A stretch of DNA of 25,215 nucleotides from OFTM34 sp047639415. Lineage in GTDB: Bacteria > Planctomycetota > UBA1135 > GCA-002686595. Under the pieces are notes generated by a model. The model did not search any database. It was not told the DNA's origin and saw nothing but the letters and a program-made list of their open reading frames with translations. The stretch lies in NCBI GenBank assembly GCA_047639415.1, contig JBLINP010000030.1, forward strand, positions 1 through 25,215. The letters are read 5' to 3'. Below are positions 1 to 7,692 of the stretch, in pieces. Numbering within the stretch: position 1 is the first letter of the stretch; each line of letters begins with the position of its first letter. Both the position numbers and the translations under genes were made by a program.

Positions 1-112
1 CTGGCGTCCTCGACGACCTAACAAGGTCGTCTGCGGGGGCAAGTATCCGCAAAGTGCCAGCAGGAACCAATTCGAGGCGTTTTGCCTCGCGGTTCATGAA
101 TAATCCGGGCTA
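1..112 (+). repeat. Left copy of a structured interspersed repeat
   Basis: This segment reappears in inverted orientation at 25044-25155 with 109 of 112 bases identical; by eye the differences are one base in the centre of the first palindrome and two bases near 45-48. It contains a near-palindrome (arms GACGACCT and AGGTCGTC) and a perfect 6-bp hairpin at 73-89 (arms CGAGGC and GCCTCG, loop GTTTT). Identity ends sharply at 112, where sulfatase coding sequence begins. No ORF is apparent in it. The element probably continues past the left edge of the window. It could be a MITE-like or REP-like element, or the end of an insertion sequence; I cannot name a family. Confidence 0.85.
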
Positions 113-1066
113 GCCGACACGCTTTACGACGGAGAAATTTCCTATGTCGATGATCGCATCGGCGTCTTCATCCAAGCATTGAAACGTCGCCAGCTGTACG
201 ACAACGCGGTGATCCTGTTCATCTCCGATCACGGTGAAGAACTGTTCGAACACGATGGCTTCGGTCATAGTCGGGGAAAGGTCTTCGGTGAATCCATTCG
301 CGTTCCGTTGATTGTCAAACCGGTCAAAGGCGACTTTCCAGGTGGAGTCGTCGTCCCCACGCAAGAGCGAGCATTCGACGTCATGCCCACTTTGCTCGAA
401 CTCGCAGGAATCCCAGTTCCTAACGATATCGATGCGCGTTCTCTGGTCCCCTTGCTTTCCAAAGCAGGGCCCGACCGAGTCGCAGTCTCCGAAACTCACA
501 GCAAGAATTTCGCCGTCCGAACTCGTCGCTGGAAGTACATCTACAACACGACGCAAGACCAAGAGCCCGCCGAATATCTGTACGACTTAGAAAACGATCC
601 CGTCGAGCAAAGCGACGTTTTCGCCGAGCATCCCACGGTCACCGAATGCTTGCGCTTGCAACTCTTCAACTATTTGCTGCTCGGCCGGTCTGGGAATTAC
701 CTGATCGCGATTGGCGCTGAAAACTCGAAACCATTTGAAACGACGGTTCGATCGGTAGACAACGATCAACCGCTCGGCATCGCTCCGCTCTACGGTCTCA
801 AGTATGGAGTTCATGTCGATGTGGCCGATGACGGTTCGCTGCAACTTCGATCGAACTCTGATCAGCACCTCGCGTTCATTGTGACCTTGAACGAGGTCGA
901 CCGTCTCTTGATTGGAGAAGCCAGTACAGAGCCCCAACAGTTTCGGCTTTACGAGGATGGCGATCTGCAACGATTGCTCAACCAAGCCGATCCCAGTCTT
1001 TACCTCTTCTCCGGACCTCCCCCACACAGCCAGGAACGGGCCGTGTCGCGTACGATCGATTTATAG
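110..1066 (+). pseudogene. Sulfatase-family protein, C-terminal fragment (5' end lost, in-frame TAG near 3' end)
   Basis: The reading frame opens inside the repeat (TAA at 101-103) and has no convincing start codon, so only the C-terminal part of an alkaline-phosphatase-superfamily sulfatase remains. Visible landmarks are the EISYVDDRIG helix (134-163), the metal-ligand motif DHGE (227-238), the downstream GHSRGK segment, the RVPLIV strand, and the FDVMPTLLELAGI segment. The N-terminal half with the formylglycine C/S-x-P-x-R site is absent. After the TAG at 1064-1066 the same frame continues QVETMRALGYAGDD to a TGA at 1109-1111. RALGY is a common C-terminal signature of these sulfatases, so the TAG looks like a nonsense mutation (GAG to TAG would fit). 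If the left edge is an assembly join, this is a partial gene rather than one truncated in nature; the TAG would remain. Confidence 0.8.
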
Positions 1067-1167
1067 CAAGTCGAAACCATGCGCGCTCTTGGTTACGCCG
1101 GAGATGACTGATTCTGAAATTGCATGGCCCCAGCCATCCGCCCGATTGAACTCATCGCGTGAAACCC

Positions 1168-1189
1168 GCTCGATGCGAGCTAATCGAGC
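1168..1189. other. Small hairpin between sulfatase remnant and lipoprotein gene
   Basis: A perfect 7-bp inverted repeat (GCTCGAT and ATCGAGC, 8-nt loop) lies in the 229-bp gap 1112-1340. It is not followed by a real T-run, so a terminator role is only possible. Nothing else recognisable is in this gap. Confidence 0.35.
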
Positions 1190-1340
1190 GCGCTTTCGGC
1201 CGCCGCCGCTCCAAATTCTGCCCCTCATTTCATCGATCCAAAAATAAGCTGGTCGACCGGAGTATCGGACCCCGAATCCGACCTCCAGCGCTCGTATCCT
1301 GCTTGGCTCCCCGCTTGAGCCCGCTAACACCGCCAATTTC

Positions 1341-2090
1341 ATGAAGTACCTATTCTCTCTGCCCTTGCTTCTCGCGCCCCTGGCCAGCTGCCATATCAAT
1401 TTCGATACGGGTTCCTCCTGGACCGTAGACGGCGTTCGACTCGAGGAACACCACCTCGACAAGCTCGAAATTCTGAGCTGGGATCCGGCCGGATTGACGA
1501 TCGAGCACTGTGCTAGCGACGTGACCATCCTTTCCGACGGGGGCCCAACTCGCATCGAGGCCACCCTGCACGAATTCACGCTGGGTGACGCCAGCCTGGA
1601 ATACTTGGATGGAAAGCTCACGACTGTGACGGTGAGCGGCGAGCCGGCAGCGATTGGAACACTGACGATGTGGACCAACATGCCCCTGAACATTTTGAAG
1701 ATCACCGCGGGAGCTGGCGATATCACGCTTCGTGGAATTTCGGTGACGGAACGCCTCACCTTGGAATCGGGATCCGGTGATATTTTGATCGAGGAGATTG
1801 ACGATCTCGTCAATCTGGCTGTCTCTTCGGGAATGGGCGACGTCGACGTGGTTTCGCTAACCTGCCCGAGTCTGATTGCAGCCACCGGAATGGGCGACAT
1901 CACCCTGCGCTTCGTGAATTCGGATCACGCCTCACTCGCCACCGGGATGGGCGATATAAACGCCATCGAAAGTAAATTTGTCAAGATCAAGGCCGCCACG
2001 GGCATGGGCGACATCGACGCCTCGAAATCGAGCTACGACTCCAGTGATTTCGATACGGGAATGGGCGACACCGATCGAGCCGGCGACTGA
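1341..2090 (+). CDS. Lipoprotein with beta-helix-like GMGDI repeats (DUF4097-like)
   Basis: The 249-residue product starts with a lipoprotein signal peptide (hydrophobic 4-14, lipobox L14-A-S-C17), so it should be anchored in a membrane facing the periplasm or cell surface. The second half is a ladder of seven related rungs: GAGDI, GSGDI, GMGDV, GMGDI, GMGDI, GMGDI and GMGDT. The repeats are spaced 60, 60, 57, 57, 57 and 57 nt, that is 19-20 residues. This matches the regular single-stranded beta-helix of the DUF4097 / putative auto-transporter adhesin families, whose biochemical role is not established. It ends only about eight residues after the last rung, so it lacks any C-terminal capping domain. 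Upstream is the sulfatase remnant; downstream is a terminator-like hairpin. There is no Shine-Dalgarno motif before the ATG. The fold assignment is good; the function is unknown. Confidence 0.75.
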   Translation: MKYLFSLPLLLAPLASCHINFDTGSSWTVDGVRLEEHHLDKLEILSWDPAGLTIEHCASDVTILSDGGPTRIEATLHEFTLGDASLEYLDGKLTTVTVSGEPAAIGTLTMWTNMPLNILKITAGAGDITLRGISVTERLTLESGSGDILIEEIDDLVNLAVSSGMGDVDVVSLTCPSLIAATGMGDITLRFVNSDHASLATGMGDINAIESKFVKIKAATGMGDIDASKSSYDSSDFDTGMGDTDRAGD

Positions 2091-2121
2091 ATCCCCCCCT
2101 TTCACACGATCCGCAACCACC

Positions 2122-2151
2122 GGGGCGCTTCTTCGCAAGGAGGAGCGCCCC
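2122..2151 (+). terminator. Probable intrinsic terminator after the GMGDI lipoprotein gene
   Basis: An 8-bp perfect GC-rich stem (GGGGCGCT and AGCGCCCC) extends inward through G-U-tolerant pairs to about 12 bp, with a loop around CGCAA, and is followed by GTTT. It sits 31 nt after the stop codon and separates this gene from the atuA run. The T-tract is short, so termination efficiency is uncertain. Confidence 0.6.
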
Positions 2152-2260
2152 GTTTGCATAGCTCGATCGGGTATACTCCCGGCCAATCTCGCGGGGCTGC
2201 CCGGCGAGTTCTTATCATCCCGCTAAGCGTGCCTAGCGACTCTGGCGCGCCATTTCTGTC

Positions 2261-3634
2261 ATGTCCGGTAAGGAAAAAGTCCTCATCGCCAACGGTCAAG
2301 GATTCTGGGGAGACTCAATCCTCGGTCCGATCCGCCTCATTCGCGAAGGCAAGATCGACTACTTGACCCTCGATTACCTGGCGGAAGTCACGCTCTCGAT
2401 CATGCAGAAGTTGCGCGCGCGTGACCCGAAAAAGGGTTACGCGACCGACTTCGTCGCCATGATCGACCGCATGCTGCCCGACATCGTTGAGAAGAACATT
2501 CGCGTCGTCGCCAACGCCGGTGGTGTGAACCCCCGCGCATGCGTCGAAGCGCTCATGGAAGTCGCCAAGAAGCATGGCATCAAGGGCCTCAAGATCGCCG
2601 TCGTAGAAGGCGACGACATCTTGAATGACCTCGACGACCTGATGAAAGGCGGCGAAGAATTTAAGAACATGGACAACGGTGAATCGCTCACCGATGTGCG
2701 CGACACAGTCAGCAGCGCCAATATTTATTTGGGTGCTTTCCCGATAGCTGAAGCACTCGACCAAGGTGCGCAAATCGTTCTGACCGGCCGCGGCACCGAT
2801 CCCGGCCTTGTACTCGGTCCGCTCATTCACGAGTTTGGCTGGGGTCCAGAAGACTACGACCTCTTAGCCGCCGGAACCATCGCTGGACACATCGTCGAAT
2901 GCGGAGCGCAGTGTACCGGTGGCAACTTCACCGACTGGCGCAAGGTCGAAGACCTCGCGATGGTGGGCTATCCCGTTATCGAGGCCAGCGCAGACGGCAC
3001 CTTCGCCGTGACGAAGCACGACGGCACTGGCGGTTTGGTCAACTGTGAAACGGTCAAGCATCAATTGGTTTACGAGATGGGTGATCCGGCCAACTACTTG
3101 ACGCCAGATTGCATCGCCGACTTCACCAGCTTTGACTTGAAGCAGGACGGCGAGAACCGCGTACAAATCAGCGGCATCAAAGGCATGGCGCCGACCGAGT
3201 TTTTCAAAGTTTCGCTGTCCTACAGCGATGGTTGGAAATCCACCGGGCAACTGACCATCTCCGGTCCCGATGCGCTCGAGAAAGCCAAGCTCGCCAGCGA
3301 AATTGTGTGGAAGCGCTTGGCCTACGACGGCTTCGAGTATTCCGAAGAAGAGCGCATGGTCGAATTCGTGGGAGCCAACGTGTGCCACGACGGAATCGCC
3401 TCGGCCAATAATGTCGAGCCCTCCGAAGTCATTTTGCGCATGGGCGTCAAAGGCCCCGATCGCGAAAAGGTCAGTCGTTTCGGCGCCGAATTGGTGCCGC
3501 TCGTCACCAGCGGTCCGCCCGGTGTCACCGGTTTCGCAGGCGGACGTCCCAAGGCGACTGAGATCATTGGCTTTTGGCCGGCTTTGATGAAGAAGGACCA
3601 AATCAAAACCGCTGTGACTCTCTTCGAATCCTGA
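2261..3634 (+). CDS. AtuA-family (DUF1446) protein, main domain
   Basis: The 457-residue product is a full AtuA N-terminal-type domain. Family landmarks include GFWGDS near the N-terminus, NAGGVNP (about 86-92), TGRGTDPGLVLGPL (about 175-188), CGAQCTGGNF (about 215-224) and GPPGVTGFAGGRP near the C-terminus. AtuA of Pseudomonas belongs to the acyclic terpene (citronellol/geraniol) utilisation cluster, but its reaction is not firmly known and homologues occur in organisms without that pathway. In many homologues a C-terminal ferredoxin-like domain is fused to this one; here that part is the next gene. No other atu genes (acyl-CoA dehydrogenase, carboxylase, hydratase) are nearby, so a terpene role should not be assumed. 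The ATG has no visible ribosome-binding site. It is first in a same-strand run reaching 6187. Confidence 0.85.
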   Translation: MSGKEKVLIANGQGFWGDSILGPIRLIREGKIDYLTLDYLAEVTLSIMQKLRARDPKKGYATDFVAMIDRMLPDIVEKNIRVVANAGGVNPRACVEALMEVAKKHGIKGLKIAVVEGDDILNDLDDLMKGGEEFKNMDNGESLTDVRDTVSSANIYLGAFPIAEALDQGAQIVLTGRGTDPGLVLGPLIHEFGWGPEDYDLLAAGTIAGHIVECGAQCTGGNFTDWRKVEDLAMVGYPVIEASADGTFAVTKHDGTGGLVNCETVKHQLVYEMGDPANYLTPDCIADFTSFDLKQDGENRVQISGIKGMAPTEFFKVSLSYSDGWKSTGQLTISGPDALEKAKLASEIVWKRLAYDGFEYSEEERMVEFVGANVCHDGIASANNVEPSEVILRMGVKGPDREKVSRFGAELVPLVTSGPPGVTGFAGGRPKATEIIGFWPALMKKDQIKTAVTLFES

Positions 3635-3686
3635 GCACCCGTCACTATCCGCCAATCGCACCCCCCCTCGCAACGCTCAACGAACC

Positions 3687-4034
3687 ATGGTTAAAGTTCA
3701 ACTCTCTCGCATCGCCGCAGCCCGTTCGGGCGACAAGGGCGAAGGCTCCAACGTCGGCGTACTCGCGCGTTCGCCGCTGGCCTACGAATTCATAAAGGAA
3801 CACCTGACTGAAGCCGTCGTTCAAAAGCATATGCTGGCGATCAACCCCGGCGGTGTGCAGCGCTTCGACGCGGACAATTTGCTGGCTCTCAATTTCCTAC
3901 TAGAGAACAGCCTTGGCGGTGGCGGTTCCGCATCGCTGAAGACCGACGCACAAGGAAAAACGCATGGGCTCGCGCTCTTGCGACTCGAAGTCGACGTTCC
4001 TAAAGACATATTGGACGCTACGCCTGAAGCTTGA
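3687..4034 (+). CDS. AtuA C-terminal-domain-like small protein
   Basis: The 115-residue product begins KVQLSRIAAARSGDKGEGSNVG. The SGDKG/SNVG motif and the following segment ending in NFLLENSLGGGGSASL are characteristic of the C-terminal ferredoxin-like domain of AtuA-type proteins. It lies 52 bp after the main AtuA gene, consistent with a two-subunit version of the protein. The TGA stop shares its A with the ATG of the next gene (TGATG), which suggests translational coupling with the phosphotransacetylase. It has no signal peptide and is presumably cytoplasmic. The family match is good; the function is unknown. Confidence 0.8.
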   Translation: MVKVQLSRIAAARSGDKGEGSNVGVLARSPLAYEFIKEHLTEAVVQKHMLAINPGGVQRFDADNLLALNFLLENSLGGGGSASLKTDAQGKTHGLALLRLEVDVPKDILDATPEA

Positions 4035-5002
4035 TGGACGTTCTCTTCGAACTTCGTGAACGGGCGCGTCGCGCGAAACGTCGCATCGTCTTTCCTGAAA
4101 GCCAAGACCCTCGCGTGGTTCAGGCTGCAGCGAGCTTGGCCTCCGAAGGACTCGCGACGCCGATCTTAGTGGCGACTCGCGGAATGGGCGCTGTCCCCTC
4201 CGGTTGTGAACTCGTTCAACCAGCGGACGATAGTCGCCTCGACTCCTTTGCGACGAAGCTATTCGAACGGCGCAAACATCGCGGCATGACGATCGAACAA
4301 GCACGCGAGCACGTAATCGATCCGCTGCTTTTCGCGGGCCTCATGATTTCCTCCGGTGATGCCGAGGGCGCCGTTGCTGGCAGCGAAGCCGCCACAGCAA
4401 AAGTCATTCGAGCGGGACTCTGGACTCTCGGTACGGCGAAGGGCATCGCCACCGTCTCATCAAGCTTCCTGATGATCATGCCCACCGCGAACTCACGACC
4501 GGCCCAGGTTTACACCTACGCCGATTGCGGCGTGGTTCCCGACCCCACCGCGGAGCAACTCGTCGACATTGCGATCGCATCCGCCGAAAGTCATCGCAAA
4601 TTGACCGGTGAATCGCCGCGCGTCGCCATGATTTCATTTTCAACCAAGGGCTCCGCTGAACACCCACGCGTGACCAAGATTCAATCGGCGGCGACACTTC
4701 TGCGCGAGCGCTACCCGCATTTGATTTCGGACGGCGAACTGCAAATCGACGCCGCCATTGTCCCTCAAGTAGCTGAGACCAAAGCTCCAGGCTCGCCCCT
4801 CGCCGGACGCGCCAACGTCTTGGTCTTTCCCGATCTCGACTCGGGCAATATCGCCTACAAGTTGACCCAAAGATTGGCCGGCGCCACAGCTTTAGGCCCT
4901 TTGGTTCAAGGTCTGGCCAACCCCTACATGGATCTTTCACGCGGCTGCTCGTCAGACGATATTGTAAACGTGGCCTGCATCGCTTCGGTCCTCGCAGGCT
5001 AG
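4034..5002 (+). CDS. pta: Phosphate acetyltransferase (Pta, short catalytic-domain form)
   Basis: Phosphate acetyltransferase interconverts acetyl-CoA plus phosphate with acetyl phosphate plus CoA, in the cytoplasm. The 322-residue product matches the catalytic domain alone, without the N-terminal regulatory domain of long Pta proteins. Landmarks are RIVFPESQDPRVV at the N-terminus, the SSSFLMIMP segment (about 142-150), SFSTKGSAEHP, the PGSPLAGRANVLVFPDLDSGNIAYKL region in the last third, and GPLVQGLANPYMDLSRG at the C-terminus. I chose the ATG at 4034, overlapping the previous stop codon, rather than a TTG one codon upstream. No acetate kinase gene is adjacent, although the two often pair. 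A phosphate butyryl- or propionyltransferase is possible, but the C-terminal motifs fit Pta better. Confidence 0.85.
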   Translation: MDVLFELRERARRAKRRIVFPESQDPRVVQAAASLASEGLATPILVATRGMGAVPSGCELVQPADDSRLDSFATKLFERRKHRGMTIEQAREHVIDPLLFAGLMISSGDAEGAVAGSEAATAKVIRAGLWTLGTAKGIATVSSSFLMIMPTANSRPAQVYTYADCGVVPDPTAEQLVDIAIASAESHRKLTGESPRVAMISFSTKGSAEHPRVTKIQSAATLLRERYPHLISDGELQIDAAIVPQVAETKAPGSPLAGRANVLVFPDLDSGNIAYKLTQRLAGATALGPLVQGLANPYMDLSRGCSSDDIVNVACIASVLAG

Positions 5003-5008
5003 CTCCGC

Positions 5009-5716
5009 ATGCGACGAATACCTCTTATCGGATTACTGTTCCTGGGCGTCAGCTGTTCCGACAGCGAAGACCCCAACGTCTCTGAAGCTCCCCACACTTC
5101 GGAGCGCGAAGTACCCCCATTGGATTCAGCCCCCTACGTCATCGACAAAGAAGTCGGTTTGGCGATTGAAGTGCTCGTCGAAGGAGACGGTCCGCTGGTG
5201 CGAGCCGGCGACCTGATCACGGTCCATTACCGTGGGACGGTCCTCGCTTCGACCCCGACGGAGACAGAGGAGGCGGAAGCGGAGGAGGATCCGGAGTCCG
5301 TTGACGGCGAAAGTACAGGCGAAGCAGACTCCGAACCAACTGGATCCGAAGTTGATTTAGATGTCGAGGGCGAGGTCGACACGGAGGATGTTGAGACGGA
5401 GGATGTCGCGGCAAGCGAAGTCTCGACTAGCGACGTTGAGACGTTGAACGAAGCTGAGCCGCAGGAAGATTTCGTGTTTGGCGATACGTTCAAGCACGGA
5501 GTCCCGCTTCGAATATCCCTCCAACGCGGAAGCGCCATCGAAGGCTGGCGGCGTGGTTTGATCGGGATGCGCGTTGGATCACGCGTTGTACTGCTCGTTT
5601 CGTCCGAACTGGCCTACGGCGAAGCGGGTATGCCCAGTGCTCGCATTCCTGAAAATGCCGATTTGCGCTATGAGATCGAACTGTTAGAAACCTGCGTTTC
5701 GAACCGACCCCGGTAG
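5009..5716 (+). CDS. FKBP-type peptidyl-prolyl isomerase lipoprotein with a large acidic insertion
   Basis: FKBP isomerases catalyse cis-trans isomerisation of prolyl bonds; this one should act in the periplasm. The 235-residue product has a lipoprotein signal (lipobox G-V-S-C16). The FKBP fold begins normally with GDLITVHYRGTVL (67-79), is interrupted by about 75 residues rich in Glu, Asp, Ser, Thr and Val (about 81-155), and resumes with FGDTFKHG, GSAIEGWRRGLIGM (174-187) and SSELAYGEAG (198-207) through to EIELLE. Tyr74, Trp180 and Tyr203 of the usual active-site pocket are kept; the usual FDSS segment is replaced by the insertion and FGDTFKHG. The insert contains short internal DNA repeats (ACGGAGGATGT twice). 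The gene starts 6 bp after pta and is followed by a second FKBP gene. The family call is secure; whether the insert leaves activity intact is unknown. Confidence 0.85.
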   Translation: MRRIPLIGLLFLGVSCSDSEDPNVSEAPHTSEREVPPLDSAPYVIDKEVGLAIEVLVEGDGPLVRAGDLITVHYRGTVLASTPTETEEAEAEEDPESVDGESTGEADSEPTGSEVDLDVEGEVDTEDVETEDVAASEVSTSDVETLNEAEPQEDFVFGDTFKHGVPLRISLQRGSAIEGWRRGLIGMRVGSRVVLLVSSELAYGEAGMPSARIPENADLRYEIELLETCVSNRPR

Positions 5717-5767
5717 TGCTACGCTGATTTCGTCCATCCGCACCGCTCGATAAATCCACGCCCCGTT

Positions 5768-6187
5768 ATGTTTCAAAACGCCGCCATCCTCGGCCTGCTT
5801 ATCGGAACCTGCGCCTGCACAAGTCATCCCCAGACTTACAGCCCGCGTCGACTTGAATCGGGGCTTACCGTTCAAGAAATTGTTGTCCCGAATAGCTTGA
5901 CCGCAAAAGACGGAGACACCGTCAGCATTCACTACCACGGTACGCTTCCGGGTGGTCAGGTTTTTGACTCGAGCGTCGACCGAGGACAACCATTGGACTT
6001 CAAACTTGGCGACCAAGTAGTTCCTCCGGGACTAGAGCAAGGCGTCCGCGGTATGCGACTTCACGGTCGCAGAAAACTCACCGCGCCGATCGAGTTGATG
6101 TTTCCCGCGGGAGCACCCGACGACCTTATGGTATTTGAACTCGTCTATCTTGAAATCGAATTACTGTCCATCGAGCGCTCCGAATAG
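5768..6187 (+). CDS. FKBP-type peptidyl-prolyl isomerase, small lipoprotein
   Basis: The 139-residue product is a compact FKBP domain behind a short hydrophobic N-terminus with cysteines at 15 and 17, either of which could be the lipidated residue. Recognisable segments are GDTVSIHYHGTLPGGQVFDSSVDRG, the VVPPGLEQGVRGM loop, and a final YLEIELL strand. Two active-site positions differ from canonical FKBPs: the aromatic Trp of the IxGW loop is Leu, and the ELAYGE loop is replaced by ELMFPAGAPDDL, which removes the usual Tyr. It may therefore be a weak isomerase or a chaperone-type FKBP. It is 51 bp downstream of the first FKBP gene and ends 11 bp from the convergent permease gene, with no clear terminator between them. 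Confidence 0.85.
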   Translation: MFQNAAILGLLIGTCACTSHPQTYSPRRLESGLTVQEIVVPNSLTAKDGDTVSIHYHGTLPGGQVFDSSVDRGQPLDFKLGDQVVPPGLEQGVRGMRLHGRRKLTAPIELMFPAGAPDDLMVFELVYLEIELLSIERSE

Positions 6188-6198
6188 AAGCAATCAGC

Positions 6199-7686
6199 TC
6201 AATCGCGGGCAAGCACTGCTTCGCGAATCGCTTGAACTGAATCATCGTTGCTTTTGGCCGATACGCTCGAATCAAATTCTTGGTCGAGTTTCATGTGAGC
6301 ATCCAGTTGCATCCAGGCATCGCCGCGCAACAGCGCCGAACCGCTTCGATCCATAAGCTCAATCAAGAGCAGCCCGCCCCGAGAATCGGACAAAAAGAGC
6401 AAGGCCTCGGCCATCTCAGCGCGTAAAAACTCATCGACCTCACTGCTTGCTGCCAGCGCCAAAGCTTCTATCGATGCCGGGCTACCAATGTCACGAAGAA
6501 CCCCAATAGCTTCTTCGCGCCACAAATCGTCATCGTCATTGAGCTGCTCAATGACGATCCGAACAAAGCTCGGTTCCGGACGCCGCACAACTAACAGGTA
6601 AGCGATCCGCCGAACTTCCGCATTCGAATCGGCCAAGAGATCCGGAAGATACGGACTCGCTTCAAATTCGAGCGACCGATCGCCGAGCACTCTTTCGATC
6701 GCTCTCAATCTCTCCCCCGAGTCGGAGCTGGTCAGCTGAAGATCCAATGTGTCATTTGCCTGCGGACGTGAGTACCAAGTTCCACCGACGAAAGTGCAAA
6801 CGATCAAAACCAAAGCACTCGTTCGGAGTAATGTGCGGATGGGATTGGACGATTGCCGAACGCTCTTGAAAATTCCTGACAGAGCCAAAAATAGCCCCAA
6901 GCAAACGACGATTGTGGGGCCGGACGGCAAATCGTTTTCATAGGAGATAAATACGCCGACCGCGCTCATCACAGCTCCTACGCCCCAACCGAATAGCAAG
7001 CGTGAACGAATGGTGTTCATAAACATCATCGCGGCGACTGCGGGAATAACGAGGTAGCTAAACACGAGGAGCACGCCGCCGATTGAAACGGAACTTGTCA
7101 CGACAAGTCCGAAAGTTGTGTAGAACAAGAAGTCCCACAGGCGCGCAGAAGAATCGAGTTCACCTTCTTCGCCATCGGGACTAGAAGTGGACAGCTGCGA
7201 CAATCGAAAGAACTGCTTTCGAAAAATCCAATGGACGAGGCCGACGAATACGTACAAGCCTGCTGTCCAATACACCGTTTCCTCACGCACCCAAAGAATA
7301 CTGCCCGAGAGGATTTCGCGAACCTCTTCCGCACCGTGCGCTAAGTTTGCGCTGGCCAGAACAGTGGTTGCCAGCGCAACGGAATAAATAATTCCGATGA
7401 TTGCTTCGTGAGGAATTCGCTCGCGTCGAGTTCTGGTTACGGCAAATATTCCGGCACCGATCACCGAGAAGCCCAACGAGATACCTTTTACGATCCAATC
7501 GTCGGATTCCAAACTCCAACCGAGTAAAACACCCCAAACCGTGCCCAAAGCGGCGATTTGAGCCAAGGCGAGGTCGACGAATACGACTCTTCGTTCGATG
7601 ACATGAATCCCAAGATAAACGTGTATCCCGGTGAGCACGAGGCAAGCCGCAAACGGCCAAGCCATGGAATGAAAGAGTTCAAGCAC
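6199..7686 (-). CDS. Metal ABC transporter permease (ZnuB/TroC-type) fused to HEAT repeats
   Basis: Residues about 10-275 form an ABC-3 family integral-membrane permease for Zn(II)/Mn(II)/Fe(II) import. The signature VIERRVVFVDLALAQIAALG (29-48) is followed by hydrophobic helices and the SYLVIPAVAAMM segment (210-221). The protein then continues well past the usual length of about 280. An extra hydrophobic helix (about 289-306) is followed by HEAT-like helical repeats (about 315-450; for example SNAEVRRIAYLLVVRR and DLWREEAIGVLRDIGS) and an acidic tail, 495 residues in all. If the permease core has its usual even number of helices, the extra helix places the HEAT domain in the periplasm. The start is a GTG 6 bp after the stop of the binding-protein gene. 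No ATPase gene is present in this operon. The permease call is strong; the topology is inference. Confidence 0.85.
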   Translation of the reverse strand: MLELFHSMAWPFAACLVLTGIHVYLGIHVIERRVVFVDLALAQIAALGTVWGVLLGWSLESDDWIVKGISLGFSVIGAGIFAVTRTRRERIPHEAIIGIIYSVALATTVLASANLAHGAEEVREILSGSILWVREETVYWTAGLYVFVGLVHWIFRKQFFRLSQLSTSSPDGEEGELDSSARLWDFLFYTTFGLVVTSSVSIGGVLLVFSYLVIPAVAAMMFMNTIRSRLLFGWGVGAVMSAVGVFISYENDLPSGPTIVVCLGLFLALSGIFKSVRQSSNPIRTLLRTSALVLIVCTFVGGTWYSRPQANDTLDLQLTSSDSGERLRAIERVLGDRSLEFEASPYLPDLLADSNAEVRRIAYLLVVRRPEPSFVRIVIEQLNDDDDLWREEAIGVLRDIGSPASIEALALAASSEVDEFLRAEMAEALLFLSDSRGGLLLIELMDRSGSALLRGDAWMQLDAHMKLDQEFDSSVSAKSNDDSVQAIREAVLARD

Positions 7687-7692
7687 GATCGG

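Noticed and set aside
1061..1903. 280-codon minus-strand ORF opposite the GMGDI lipoprotein gene
   Set aside because: It is mostly antisense to the repeat-bearing gene and has Ser/Arg/Val-rich composition typical of a shadow frame, with no family resemblance.
2172..2177. TATACT as a -10 element for the atuA run
   Set aside because: It is close to the sigma-70 consensus, but no -35-like hexamer lies at 16-18 bp, so I do not call a promoter.
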